Part shown: in pieces, positions 10,038-20,944 of the stretch
Layout: each line of letters opens with the position of its first letter
Numbering within the stretch: the first letter of the stretch is position 1
DNA from: Flaveria trinervia
Lineage: Eukaryota > Streptophyta > Magnoliopsida > Asterales > Asteraceae
NCBI GenBank assembly: GCA_025506515.1
Contig: CM046454.1
Location: 65,384,845 to 65,448,844 of the forward strand
Length of the DNA: 64,000 bases
Direction of reading: 5' to 3'
Notes under the pieces: generated by a model
Seen by the model: only the letters and a program-made list of their open reading frames with translations
Told to the model about the DNA's origin: nothing
Database searches by the model: none
Program-made: the position numbers and the translations under genes

Positions 10038-10351
10038 TGTTGGGACCGGGTATTTGCACGAAATACCTAGTGATTAGCGTGTAAACCAGATCAAATAGTG
10101 CGGAATCCTATTTGATTGTCGATCCAATCAGTGAGAACACACGAAGAATCAACAAATAATTAAAACTAACGTTAGAAATCGATTGGGAATCGATCTAATG
10201 TGTTCTATGAACTTGGAGAACGAATTGGGAGGCTTCTGGACAGCTAGGGTACCTCTGGAGTCGTAATCGAATGAATTCCCCTCGTTTTTCCATGAATTGA
10301 GTTGTATTTATAGGTTAGTATTGTTCATTCGTATGACTGAACTATTAGTAT
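10038..10351 (-). repeat. SIRE-2 3' LTR remnant
   Basis: The plus-strand left edge TGTTGGGACC is the reverse complement of the LTR 3' end. The match to 20662-20975 is continuous, with about 17 differences by hand count. It stops at 10351, after ATTAGTAT, where the other LTR goes on into its phrase array. Everything upstream in U3 has been deleted. Confidence 0.92.
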
Positions 10352-11273
10352 ATCAGTGGTAGTGGCCCTAGATGGAGTGGGGCCTGTATCTCCACCATCA
10401 CCACTGTCGTCATCATCGTCGTCATCAAATGGTAGACCAATAGGCTCAGAATCAGAGTCACTGTCATCATGACGCCATTTTTGTCTCCCCGGCGCCACAT
10501 ATATCTCGTTTGCCAAATGGCCAATCAACCTCTTCACTTGGGGCTTCACTTGTTTTCCCCTATATACCCTCATCCGACCCAAGGTCATGTCATCCATAAT
10601 TTCCAAAGTAACTGCATCATGACTCTCCTTTGGGAGAAGTGGCAGCTTTTCGTTGAGGATTAGCTGTAGAAATCTGGGGTACATACAAAATCCTTCCTAC
10701 CCTTTTGCTTCCAGGTTCTCTACCAAATAGGAAAAGATCATACTCGAAAAGCTGAAAAGGTGGTTCAGCACCAGTGCCACGAAGGCATTTTGAATCTGAT
10801 CTGATAGATCATTGAACCCACCCCTCCTCGAAGCCATGCACTTTAGGATCACATGCCAAGTATTTGTACTTGGGGCATAGGTTGCTCTTATTGAGCACAC
10901 CCGAGTTTATGTCCCCCGCGTACTTGATTCTGAGGAAGCAGCCTCTCACAGTCAGTGGATGTAATTTGGTGGGGTGATTCGTATCGTCCCCAAACTCAAG
11001 AACTCTCTGGAAATCAGCAGAAGTAACCTCGATATCATGACCCAGAATGGAGCTCCGTATACTGTACGGCTCACGAGAGCGATCAACTGAGGCATTCTCC
11101 CAGAATGCCTGGAGTAATGACCTGTAGGGCGTGCAAGGTGTAGATATAGCCTTATGTATCCGGGAGCGTCTAAGGAAGGCTATAATCTCTGTGAACTCGG
11201 CCCCGTTCCGAGTAGTATGATCCAAGTGAGCACATATGTTGTGCTTTGGATTAATGGACCATCTATCCGCCAT
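10352..11273 (-). pseudogene. SIRE-2 env-like accessory ORF, truncated
   Basis: Read leftwards from an ATG at 11273, the protein begins MADRWSINPKHNICAHLD and continues with RSRIHKAISTPCTPYRSLL and AFWENASVDRS. These match the SIRE-1 accessory ORF at 25120. The N-terminal frame (11288-10809) is open for about 155 codons, a frameshift follows, and a second frame (to 10325) has MYPRFLQLILNE, then an acidic run of Asp. The coding sequence breaks at about 10352 where it meets the LTR remnant. SIRE elements are known for an extra ORF after pol called env-like, but I see no convincing signal peptide or fusion peptide, so envelope function is unproven. Confidence 0.75.
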
Positions 11274-11279
11274 TTTTCT
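11274..11279 (-). promoter_or_regulatory. candidate splice acceptor before env-like ORF
   Basis: On the minus strand CCTTGTGTTTCAG precedes the env-like ATG by a few bases. SIRE-1 has TCTTGTGTTACAG at the same place (25103-25115). A pyrimidine-leaning tract ending in CAG at a conserved place suggests a spliced subgenomic RNA. Confidence 0.5.
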
Positions 11280-11349
11280 GAAACACAAGGCACAGAATCA
11301 TTAGTACATAATACATCAAAATTCAGTTCTAAGTGTAATGTTAAATTCA

Positions 11350-11620
11350 TTCTGATTCATTCGTGCGAATGAATCATGCGACTGGAGTCAGTCGTTTGTT
11401 CTTTCGTGCGACTAAGCTCGTTTGGTGAATGAGACATGCGACTGAGTTCAATCTGCTGACTGAGTCTGCGATTGGTTCAGTCGGCCGACTGAACTCATTC
11501 ACATGGTTCATTCGGCCGATTGACCCAATCACAAGATTCAATCGTGTGATTGGAGTTCATCCGGATGACCAGTCGCTTGTCCCACTGTTCAGTCGCCTGT
11601 GGTTCGAATCTTGACCAATT
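11350..11620. repeat. palindromic-phrase array in SIRE-2 pol-env spacer, part 1
   Basis: Units such as TCATTCGTGCGAATGA, CAGTCGGCCGACTGA and CAATCGTGTGATTGGA lie just upstream (on the element strand) of the env-like ORF. SIRE-1 has a matching array at 24840-25060. Confidence 0.78.
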
Positions 11621-11964
11621 CAAGTAATTTAACATGGTTTAATGGTCCATTAGACTCGCCATCTTGTCACTAATAACCTATTAAACTTAATTTTAACATT
11701 TTGCTTGGTTTATGTAGGTTATTAGGGCATTTTTTAGTCCGGTTCTTGTTTCATTCGAATATCACATATTTGGATTCAAGATCTTCTGATTTCGGTAAGA
11801 TTTAATTGCAATGTGCCTGTATAATCGTCAATCGAACGTCAGAAGATCAACATCAATGTGAACACAAGATCTCTAGAAATTTTTGGCAGAGTAACAGGAA
11901 GAAATGCGATTTGGGTGCGATTGGGAGTGATGAGTAAAACGCGATCGACTGAGGCCCTTTAAAT

Positions 11965-12300
11965 ACTGAACCTAAGTTCAATCAGCCGATTGGCCTCATT
12001 TGCTCAGTTCATTCGAGCGACTGAGGTTCAGTCATGCAATTGGCCCAGTCAGTCGCTTTCAATTGGCCGACTGAGTCTTAGTCGTTCGACTGACTCATTC
12101 GTGCCCTTTCATTCGCATCCTCAGTTAATCGAGTGAGTCTCAGTCGGTCGACTGACTCATTCGCACCCTGTCATTCGGTCGAATGGATCATTCTAATACG
12201 CCATTCGGGTGAATGACTAAAGTTCATGTCCAGTCATGCGAATGGGATCCATTCGCATGGTTGGTCCATATTCATGGTCCAATCGTGCGAATGGGTCACA
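11965..12300. repeat. palindromic-phrase array in SIRE-2 pol-env spacer, part 2
   Basis: A dense run of about 15 units, including GTTCATTCGAGCGACTGA, CAGTCGGTCGACTGACTC (with a 16-bp palindromic core, twice) and GTCATTCGGTCGAATGGA. The SIRE-1 counterpart is 24180-24475. Confidence 0.8.
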
Positions 12301-12379
12301 CTTAGTAAATTTTCTGCCATTTTGAACATTTTACTTTTGAGACCCTTTTAACTTTTGAAATAAACATTATGAGTTTTTA

Positions 12380-12510
12380 ATCATCTCAGACATGATCATT
12401 TTAACCAATTTAGTCACCTCATACATGACTCTTTTAAACACTTTGTCACCTCAGACGTGACTGCTTTAAACTTGAAAATTCATGTGGTCATCTCAGACAT
12501 GACCCTTTTA
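12380..12510. repeat. GTCACCTCAGACRTGAC minisatellite
   Basis: Four copies of a phrase close to GTCACCTCAGACGTGAC, itself an inverted repeat (GTCAC...GTGAC), are spaced about 33-41 bp apart and separated by TTTTAAAC-like tracts. SIRE-1 has three matching copies in reverse orientation at about 24028-24115. Confidence 0.75.
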
Positions 12511-13914
12511 GTGAGTTGATCCCTTATCGATTTTCATGATGTAGTCCGGCAAACAAACAATACTAAAGGACTAAGTGAATAAAGAAAAACTAAACTAACG
12601 TACAAAAAATATAAACTTGTTTTTGGCTTTTTGTGAGGGATAAATCCTAAGATGGAAGTCTACGGGATTTGATTCTGGAATAGGCAGCTTCAACTTAGAT
12701 TGACCTCACCTGGACCAATTCAATTTTGGAATCATACAGGCAAGTCAAATCATTTGGGACTTGTTATCAAGATCTTTTGATGCTCTATTCTTGGTTTTCA
12801 TCCAGAGTCGTTAGCAAATTTTAGGAAATCATACTGTAACTATTAGATTACCACATTGATTTGAACTTTCAAGAATTGTGGCCACAATGATTGTCAATAT
12901 GTTTGTCCTCTTAAATCCATACACAGACTTTTGACACAGACTGGTGATAAATTTAGGTTTAATTATTTCAACTAACATTTGTGGATCCCACACTTATATG
13001 GTAATCAACATTCCTCAGGAGCTTTTGAGCGGTCTACGGGTATTTTTACAAGAAGAGACTATTCCTAGAGCTTTCAAAGAGAAGCCAATCCTCAGGTCAG
13101 TGCCATCGCACAGCAGAGAGGCGCCAAACAACAATGAATTCTAGAATATCTAGGTTATGCTTATCCTCAGGTCAGTGCCATCGCACAGCAAAGAGGCACA
13201 CAACCTATCTCCTTGTTAGAGCAGCTTAACTTTATTTTGCACAAAATACACCAACAACATAAGTCATTAGCTTGATAGCATTTTTCTTTTATTTTTTCGT
13301 GCTTTGCTCTATTTATGGTCATCCGCACACATTTGTGGCGTTTACATGCTCATTACCCCTTATTGGAATATTGTTGATTGTGTTAACCAGTGATAAGATG
13401 GAAGCCCACTGTCAGTTGAACAACTTAGTTTGATCTTGAGATTACCAGTTAGGTCTAATCATCTATTGTGTTGAATCTACCGACATATCAATTGTGATCT
13501 AGCAACCTCTAGGTCTACTCTCATTGTGTTACCTTAGGAGTTACCAGTTTTTCTATCATCTTCCCTTTTTATATTGCTTAGACTACACAAACTTATACTT
13601 TGAATTTTTGCATCATTTCTGAATTAAATTTTAAAGTTCCTCTTGATTTGTTCCTGTGTACTATCATATTCCAAAGGGTTGAATCGGTATCACAGATACG
13701 ATCTTCCTTATATCAGCTTTCCACTCCTTCTCCCTCGTCTTTTTTTAATAATGTTACTTGCTGACTTATTCTCCCTCTAAAATACTAACATCATAACTGG
13801 TTTAATTAGTTTAGGATTTTAATAAACAGTAGAATAACATGAGTTTAATTTTAAACAGACTAAATTAACCAAATAAAATAAAATAAAATGAAAAATTAAC
13901 TAAGCTACACCGGA
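12511..13914. other. SIRE-2 pol-env spacer, remaining part
   Basis: Noncoding sequence with no recognised domain. It contains a roughly 30-bp direct repeat around CAGGTCAGTGCCATCGCACA (about 13092 and 13169). A purine tract (AGAGGGAG on the element strand, near 13770-13780) lies just after pol. The same layout is present in SIRE-1. Confidence 0.6.
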
Positions 13915-14603
13915 CTACACATGATCATCATCAGGAATAACCTCACTTTTCTTTTTAACGCCATTGACCTCTAGCAAATATTGAAAACGTGGTTTATCAA
14001 AGGCTTTAGTATAGAGGTCAGCGCATTGAAAATCAGTATTAATTTTTACCACATCAATGAAGTTCTTTTCAAAACAATCTCTTATGAAATGGTATTTAAT
14101 ACCGATATGTTTGGTCTTAGGATGTTGGACCGGATTTTTAGTTACTGCAATTGCAGCAGAGTTATCCACAAAAATAGGAGTAGAAGAGAACTTTAAACCA
14201 TAATCCTGCATTTGCTGTTGAATCCAGATGATTTGTGAACAGCAACTTGCAGCAGCAACGTATTCGGCTTCACAGGTTGACAATGCAACCGACGTCTGCT
14301 TCTTACACTGCCAGGTAATAATCTTCTCCCAAAGAATTGACACCCTGCTGATGTAGACTTGTAATTCATCTTGCAGCCCCCGTAATTCGAGTCACTATAC
14401 GTCGTGAGTTCAAAGTCATCATCATGAGGATACCACAACCCAAGTGTGGGTGTACCCTTCAGATAACGAAATATCCTCTTGACCCTGATCAGATGGTTGA
14501 CCTTAGGCTTAGCCTGATATCTAGAACATAAACATGTAGCATACATGATATCAGGTCTTGAGGCAGTGAGATACATGAGGGATCCAATCATTCCTCGGTA
14601 CAT
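13915..14603 (-). pseudogene. SIRE-2 RNase H
   Basis: RNase H would degrade the RNA strand of the cDNA hybrid. It reads leftwards from MYRGMIGSLMYLTASRPDIMYA (14603) through TYSDSNYGGC, where Asp is a catalytic position, and STCEAEYVAAASCCSQIIW, where Glu is catalytic. IFVDNSAAI supplies another Asp, and HTKTKHIGIKYHF-type residues follow. The frame is split into two overlapping parts (14603-14193 and 14343-13915) by a shift near 14330. The end at 13915 is a natural stop in the family. Confidence 0.9.
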
Positions 14604-14666
14604 TATGGCATCTACAAGATCTCCATTTTCATCAGGTGCTATATCGTGATTCGTAGCAAGTGGAGT

Positions 14667-16034
14667 TCAAGCAGCAGAAGCATTCTCCATGTCAAAACGA
14701 CTGAGAATGTCTCCTACATACTTGGTCTGATGTAGAAATATCCCATTTGGAGTCTGATCCGCCTGTAACCCGAGAAAGAACTTCATCTCCCCCATAGCAC
14801 TCATCTCAAATTCTTTCTTCATAACTGCTTCAAACTCTTTGCATAACTCTACGTTCTTTGAAACGAAGATTATGTCATCGATATAGATCTGTACGAGCAG
14901 TAGATCGCCATCCTTTTCTTTGATGAACAGCGTGCAGTCAATAACTCCTCTGCGAAAGCCGTGTTTCACAAGATGAGTCGAGAGTTTCTCATACCAGGCT
15001 CTTGGAGCTTGATGAAGCCCATATAAAGCCTTGTCGAGTTTGTAAACTCTATCCCGATAGTAAGGATCTTCAAATCCCTTGGGTTGACTGACATAGACTA
15101 TTTCTCTGATTTCCCCATGAAGGAATGCACTCTTTACATCTAATTGGTAGACTTTAATCTTCATGTACAATGCATAGGCAAGGAAGATGCGAATGGATTC
15201 CATTCGTGCCACGGGTGCAAACACTTCATTGTAGTCAATTCCCTCGACTTGGCGAAATCCTTGAACCACCAATCGAGCCTTGTTCCTGATAATGACTCCT
15301 TGGTCGTCCTTCTTGCATTTTAAGACCCATTTGGTGCCAATGACCTTAGCACCTTTAGGTCTGTCAACCAGAGTCCATACACCTAACTTCTTGAACTGAA
15401 GAAGTTCTTCTTGCATGGCACTCACCCATGCCTCATCATTTAGTGCATCACTGACGTATTTTGGCTCAAACTGCGAGACAAAACACCGATAAGCACCATC
15501 ATGAATATATCCCTTTTCCAAAACGGAGGCGTAATCAGCTGAGTATAGCTGATTTCGGGTTTGTACTCCTGATCTGACATCCCCAATGACATTGTCTAGG
15601 GGATGATAGATGTTTAGTCGTGATCCTGGAGTAGTAGGAACAGCTACCTCAGAGCCAAGATTATAAGCATTTGGTTCTGCATCTGAGGTAGTTGGAGTTT
15701 GAGGCTCCGAAGTCGAAGGTGCATCACTGGTAGATGCTTGTGGACTTTCAGGAACTGGAACCTGTTCCTCCTGACTGTTCTGGTCATCTTCTTGAGCTTC
15801 ATCTTCAGAGGAGGAGTCACTGTCGTCGACTACTCCCCCTGACTGAGTAGATGATCCTCCCAGTGAGCTTGATGTTGGTGTATTCAAGATATCATACATC
15901 ATCCGTGTAGCTAACTCGTCATCCGAGGGAGAGAGAGAGAGAGATGTTGAAGGACTTGAAGAATCCATCATAGTCGAAGAAATAGGCGGGTCCTTTGCCA
16001 GTAGGTGGTGTGATATATCGCTGAACGTCAACAT
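14667..16034 (-). CDS. SIRE-2 reverse transcriptase (455-codon open frame)
   Basis: This is the longest open frame in the window. The N-terminal 150 or so residues are an acidic Ser/Thr/Pro linker (SLSLSPSDDE, DSDSSSEDEAQEDDQ). RT follows with GTKWVLKCKKDDQG, NKARLVVQGFRQ, VYQLDVKSAFLHGE and YGLHQAPRAWYEKL. The active site YIDDII is intact. The last residues (GDILSRFDMENASAA) run up to a break before RNase H. It is a domain of a polyprotein; the ATG at 16034 is not expected to be used alone. SIRE-1 has the same region with YVDK in place of YIDD. Confidence 0.88.
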   Translation of the reverse strand: MLTFSDISHHLLAKDPPISSTMMDSSSPSTSLSLSPSDDELATRMMYDILNTPTSSSLGGSSTQSGGVVDDSDSSSEDEAQEDDQNSQEEQVPVPESPQASTSDAPSTSEPQTPTTSDAEPNAYNLGSEVAVPTTPGSRLNIYHPLDNVIGDVRSGVQTRNQLYSADYASVLEKGYIHDGAYRCFVSQFEPKYVSDALNDEAWVSAMQEELLQFKKLGVWTLVDRPKGAKVIGTKWVLKCKKDDQGVIIRNKARLVVQGFRQVEGIDYNEVFAPVARMESIRIFLAYALYMKIKVYQLDVKSAFLHGEIREIVYVSQPKGFEDPYYRDRVYKLDKALYGLHQAPRAWYEKLSTHLVKHGFRRGVIDCTLFIKEKDGDLLLVQIYIDDIIFVSKNVELCKEFEAVMKKEFEMSAMGEMKFFLGLQADQTPNGIFLHQTKYVGDILSRFDMENASAA

Positions 16035-16118
16035 TACACCACACTTCTACTACACTCGTTGAGTTGTTGTAAACCCTTTTGTTTTCTTAGAATCCATCAT
16101 AGTCGAAGAAATAGGCGG
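15961..16118. repeat. 29-bp templated duplication in SIRE-2 IN-RT junction
   Basis: The 29 bases at 15961-15989 recur at 16090-16118 (core GTCGAAGAAATAGGCGG). SIRE-1 has the corresponding sequence only once (near 9085). The second copy sits inside a place where SIRE-1 reads straight through, so it looks like filler DNA copied from about 100 bp away. Confidence 0.65.
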
Positions 16119-16182
16119 AATGTTGTATCCTAGAAGATTCCTTCATTCACCTTCTCGCTGAATTTACCTTCTTGTGTTTTCT

Positions 16183-17139
16183 TCAGAAGTGTGCACGGCG
16201 CGCCAAATGGTTCGAGATACTCCAATTCGGTTTGCATCTTTGTAGTAGCTCGTAACATGTCTTTCTGTGATGCTTGACAATCAGAACTCGATTCAGTGTA
16301 TAACATGCATTAGCAACTGCCTCATTCCAAAATTGGATAGGCAGTTTCGAGTCTGCCAGCATAGTCCGTGCTGTCTCTATCAAGCTTCTGTTCTTTCTCT
16401 CAGCAACGCCATTCATCTGAGGCGTGTAGGCAGAAGTGAATTGATGTACAATTACCTTTTCCTTGCAGTAAGCCTCCATCCACTGGTTCTTGAATTCTGT
16501 CCCGTTGTCTGAGCGTACTTGTCTAACCTTCAGCTTGTAGAGAGATTCTAGTGTGGTTACTAACTCCTTGAAAGACTCAGATGTTTCTGATTTGTACTTC
16601 AGAAACATTACCCAAGAGAACCTTGAGTAGTCATCAGTAACCACAAAACAGTACAAGTCGCCTGCTATGCTCTTTGTACTGACTGGACCAAACAGATCCA
16701 TGTGAAGAAGTTCAAGAGGAAGTTCTATTGAATGAATTTTCTTTTCCTTATGAGACTTCTTCGTCTGTTTGCCTTTCTTGCAAGCTACACAAAAATCAAG
16801 AAGCTGGAAGTTCATGACATTAACTCCTCTCACTAGATCCTTCTGAATCAAGTGATTCATCTTTCTTTGACTAATGTGTCCCATTCTCCTATGCCAGGAG
16901 ATGGAATCCTTCTCAGTAGCTTTAGATAGAAAACACTGAACCTCGTGATCCGTTGTAGCAGCTGTTGACAGATCCAAAACATAAAGGTCTTTATATCTTG
17001 AAGCAGTCATCAAAACTTGGTCTTCTGGGATCACGTAATCTTTCTTGAGCACGTAACACTTCTTGTTGTCGAAGATGACTTTAAATCCCTTATCGCAGAT
17101 TTGGAAACAAAAGTAAGTTATTTTGAAGTTGTTGAACAT
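16183..17139 (-). pseudogene. SIRE-2 integrase
   Basis: An open frame of 318 codons. The zinc-binding HHCC module is seen as WHRRMGHISQRK and CVACKKGKQTKKSH. The core has LHMDLFGPVSTK (D), VRSDNGTEFKNQW (D) and NGVAERKNRSLIETA (E), which is the D,D-35-E triad. The C-terminal part is lost at a break near 16183 (ISNHLARRAHF is out of frame). The N-terminal start overlaps the end of the protease region in another frame. Confidence 0.9.
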
Positions 17140-17350
17140 AGTTCACCTTATCAAACTTAACTTTCTGATTTCCCACTTCTCCCTGAGCTGTGATATATCC
17201 TCCCTTGTTTCCAGCAAACGAAACATGCCCTCCTTTCATTTGCTTGACGTTAGATAAAAGAGCCTTGTTTCTTGTCATGTGCCTGGATGTTCCACTATCT
17301 ACAATCCACGTGTTAATTTCAGCACTGTAGCGAGCACCCTGCGCATACAA
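17090..17350 (-). pseudogene. SIRE-2 aspartic protease
   Basis: INTWIVDSGTSRHMTRNKAL carries the DSG active site intact, followed by HVSFAGNKGGYITAQGEVG and NYVQQLQNNLL. The frame ends at a stop near 17090 and integrase begins in an overlapping frame. This protease core is better preserved than the SIRE-1 copy, which has a frameshift two residues after the active site. Confidence 0.87.
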
Positions 17351-17554
17351 TGTAAAGGATTAGTTTATGTTAGGAACCCAAGCCTTTACTGGCTTAGGTT
17401 TCCCAAAGGCATCACACATCATAAATTCAACCCATTGACCCTTAGAGGGTGAGGGTAGCCCAGGTTCCTTCTTGTCATCATCATCAGACACAGAGGTTGA
17501 CTTCTCTTTCCATAAGCCAGATTTGTGCAATGCCTGTTTGTGATACACAGTCGA

Positions 17555-17773
17555 CTAGCTAACGGGTTGAACTTTATGTGCACTAGTTCTTCTAGGTGGA
17601 GTTAAAGAACTCCTCTTAGAAGACCTAGGTTTTGAGTCCTGAAGTTCAATCTTTTTCCTAGGTGTCTGATAATAAAGACAATAGGAAGCAATGTGTCCAC
17701 ATTCTCCACAGTTGTAGCATGACCTGCTATCAACTTTATGATTAAACATTCTTTGTCGAGACGTGTGTGACAC
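17555..17773 (-). pseudogene. SIRE-2 second CCHC knuckle region
   Basis: SRSCYNCGECGHIASYCLYY is the second knuckle. A Lys/Arg/Ser-rich tail follows (TPRKKIELQ, SKRSSLTPPRR). The next segment (17548-17360) carries LPSPSKGQWVEFMM, found also in SIRE-1 at 7646. This is the C-terminal nucleocapsid region of gag. Confidence 0.82.
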
Positions 17774-18064
17774 TCTAGTAACATCACTTACTTTAGATTT
17801 TGACTCTGGTTCTTTTGATGTTTTTTCTTGTTTAACAGAGTTAACTGTTTTAACATGTTTAATATCTTTTTCCTTTTGGTTAACTGGTTTTTGACTATTT
17901 GAAGTCCTTTAAGGTTCTGATTTGACTCTGTTTGACCCTAACTTAAGTTAACCTTTTCAAACTCTTTTTCCAGATTAACACAAGGCAATTTACCCTTTGC
18001 CTTTGAAGTGGCCTCCTTTTGTTTGTTTCCAGATTCAATGGTTGAACATGAGGAATCTGGATCA

Positions 18065-18844
18065 CTAACAAGAGGAGTAGACACCATGATCCTTGATGGG
18101 ATTGTCATTTACAGGTCTACTCTTAGTGTTCATCAAGGTCTCAGGTGGTGGTGGAACCACTTTGTAACCCAAACCCTCCCCATTGTTTCTTTCTCTCACT
18201 AAGTGTTGGACTATGTGTGATGAACTTGTCCAACTGTGCAGTTTCTGTTTTAATGAGTTTACTTCTACTTCTATAACTGCCTTTTGCTTCTTAGTGTCTT
18301 CTAGGGAGTTTAGATAGTACCTAATGTCATTAGCTTGCTTAAATGCAACTACTTCGGTTTCCCTAAGCTGTTTAGTCAAAAGGTCTATCTTTTCTTTGTA
18401 ACTATGCTCATTTTGTTTTAATACTCTATTCACCTCAGTGCACAGTTGTAAATCTTTTACCAAGTTATCATTATGATCTAATAACCTAGCAAATTTCTCA
18501 TCTATGCTATTTCTAAATGTATTACAATCAGAACAAGCATGATTATTAAACTTTTGGTCAGTGGTACTTACCTGAGTTGGTTCAGAAGAGTTAGCCATCA
18601 ACGCAGCATCAGATGTCTCTGGTTCTGGTGATTCTGTCTTTTCTGTCCTTGCTTTGGTAGTCTCCTCTTTAGGCTTGTAGCTGACCTCAGTTGTAGTTGT
18701 CTCTTCAATATTAGACATCGCTATATCAACTGCTAGATCTCCTTCACTCGCAGAATCATCATCAAAGTCTTTTACACTTGCAATGTTTGATTCCCCTAGA
18801 GACAAACCTAAAGCTCCAGTCCTATCCTTCATCATCATGAGCAA
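18065..18844 (-). pseudogene. SIRE-2 gag, acidic and coiled-coil region
   Basis: A 259-codon open frame. An acidic start (DFDDDSASEGDLAVD) leads to a Cys-containing segment (HACSDCNTFRNSIDEKFARL). The long helical coiled-coil region (LCTEVNRVLKQNEHSYKEKI, LRETEVVAFKQANDIRYYL) and a PPPPET segment follow. It matches SIRE-1 6245-6960. Parts of the Lys-rich segment after it (17780-18060) are frame-broken. Confidence 0.78.
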
Positions 18845-19259
18845 TCAAGGCTTTTGGATCCTTGCTTGATGCAGTAGAACTAGTAGCTTGCTTGTCTTGA
18901 CGAGTGAAGGACGAGAATGGGTTCCTGTTACCTGTCTTCTTTGGCTTAACACATTCTCTCTTGAAGTGCCCCTTCTCTCCACAGTTAAAGCAGGTCACGT
19001 TGCTCTTGTCAAAGCCAAATGTGGTATCCTTAGTAGCTACCAAGTTCTGTCCGGTCTTTTTCACAAACTTCTTTGCCCTCCGAACAACACTAGCTAAGGC
19101 CCACATTATGTCCATTCTCTCCAGCTCCATTTCGTCCACCTGCTCATAGTCCTCGTCTGACAGATGGCAGTTTCCAATCTTCCCAGCAACAAGTCCATCA
19201 TAAGAATGAACCACTGCAGCCAAAAGATCCATGTGTTCTCGAGCTACTTCTACAGTCAC
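18822..19259 (-). pseudogene. SIRE-2 gag, first CCHC knuckle
   Basis: A 145-codon open frame with EREHMDLLAAVVHSYDGLV-like residues near the start and CFNCGEKGHFKREC in the middle, followed by a Lys-rich tail. It is the nucleocapsid part of gag and matches SIRE-1 5850-6240. Confidence 0.85.
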
Positions 19260-19420
19260 ATACCGAGGTTCTAGGTCTTAAGTCTAGTAGCATTTGTTTC
19301 AGATCCAATATGTAGGGTACAAGAAAACCCCAACGTGTCTGATCCTGAAGGAGAAGCATGTGAAGGGCCCGATGAGCTAGACACAAATGCAGTGTAGAGA
19401 GGTGCTCCAGATGTCTTAGC

Positions 19421-20167
19421 TTAAGGCGTGGCATTGTACAAAGCTGGATTCTGAGTATACAAAGACTTCTGAGCTCTATACTTCATTCTAAGTGCTTCTT
19501 CTCGCAGCTTTAGAATGAATTCATTTATATCCAGCTTTGTCAGCATTCCATTCTGTCTCAGGTTAGACACGAATGAAGCCCACTTTTCCGGCAATCCGTT
19601 TGCAAAGTTAGTAACTTTCTCTTCCATGGTAGTAGCCACCCCATGTGTATGCAGTTCACTCATCAGATGGTAGAATCTATCAATAACATCGTCCAAACTC
19701 TCGTTTCCCATCGATGAGAAGTTATCGAATTCCTTCTTTAACTCCTTAGCCTTGATTGCCTTCAACGAAGCATTCCCGTCGTACCTCTTTTCCAGCTCAT
19801 CCCATAGTTTCTTGGACTGTTATTCTCTGAGTACTGGTGGAAAATGCCTTTAGGATAGACTGTGTAATCAATGCATAAACCCTCTTCTCTGCATTATATT
19901 TAACTTTTTGCGCGTCTGTCATCCTCCTAAGGTTAGCTTTACTCCATCGGCTCCCACCGGCGTACTATACCCAATCTCGATAGCTTCCCACAGATTCGGA
20001 TCCACTCCATTGAGGTAGATCTCAAAACGTTGTTTCCAGTGGGGAAACTCATCTAATGTTAAGAGCTTCGGTGGTTTATTATGACTACCCACCTCACTCT
20101 CAAGTAACAGCAGGTTCTGGATCCTTGAGTCCTTCCCAGCAGTAAAGGCTGACATTTGATCTTCCAT
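19421..20167 (-). pseudogene. SIRE-2 gag, N-terminal part
   Basis: Starts with MEDQMSAFTAGKDSRIQNLL at 20167, just after the leader. The frame is open to 19919. After shifts it continues as KKEFDNFSSMGNESLDDVID (19765 leftwards) through LPEKWASFVSNLRQNGMLTK to about 19421. It is equivalent to SIRE-1 4925-5660. Confidence 0.87.
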
Positions 20168-20214
20168 GGCGAATAACTTTAAGTCTACTAAGACAAACTG
20201 TCAACTGGTGTGAC

Positions 20215-20450
20215 TCAAGGATGCGATTGGGCTATCCATCCGGATGAACTAAGGGAATGGTTCAATCGTGCGGCTGAACTAAGCGATTGGTTCAGTCGTG
20301 CGAATGAAGCTGATGCGTATGTACACTGTGAACGAGTGGTTCAATCGTATGAATGGAGATGCGACTAGGTCCAATCGTGCATCTGAGCAATGCGAATGAG
20401 GTCCAGTCGTGCGAATGGCTCAATCGTGCGACTGAAGCTGCTGTTTTGCG
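20215..20450. repeat. palindromic-phrase array in SIRE-2 leader
   Basis: About ten units such as GTTCAATCGTGCGGCTGAAC, GTTCAGTCGTGCGAATGAA and GGCTCAATCGTGCGACTGA lie between the primer-binding site and gag, as in SIRE-1. Confidence 0.78.
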
Positions 20451-20647
20451 AAAATTTCTAGGTTAAACGTGTTTTAGCCGTAAAACTTCGAAATTTCGCA
20501 AGGTCTAATCGCCTAAGTCCGTAGAAACCAAACTTTGATGAGCAGGGAACGTCCAAGATCAATTTTGACACAAAAGATTGCGTTTTTAGTGCAAAAACAC
20601 AAACTTTTTATCAATCTTGATTGAATCACACGTAATCAAGAGCCAAG

Positions 20648-20659
20648 GCTCTGATACCA
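20648..20659 (-). promoter_or_regulatory. SIRE-2 primer-binding site (tRNA-iMet)
   Basis: On the element strand TGGTATCAGAGC starts two bases after the 5' LTR end, as in SIRE-1. Confidence 0.92.
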
Positions 20660-20928
20660 CTTGTTGGGACCGGGTATTTGCATGAAATACCTAGTGATTA
20701 GCGTGTAAACTAGATCAAATAGTGCGGAATCCTATTTGATTGGTGATCCAATCAGTGAGAACACATGAAGAATCAATAAAGAATTGAAACTAACATTATA
20801 AATCGATTGGGAATCGATCTAATGTGTTCTATGAACTTGGAGAACGAATTGGGAGGCTTCTGGACGGCTAGGGTACCTCTGGAGTCGTAATCAAATGAAT
20901 TCCCCTCATTTTTCCATGAATTGGGTTG

Positions 20929-20936
20929 TATTTATA
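20929..20936 (-). promoter_or_regulatory. TATA box, SIRE-2 5' LTR
   Basis: TATAAATA on the minus strand, at the place matching 4207-4214 in SIRE-1. Confidence 0.6.
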
Positions 20937-20944
20937 GGTTAGTA

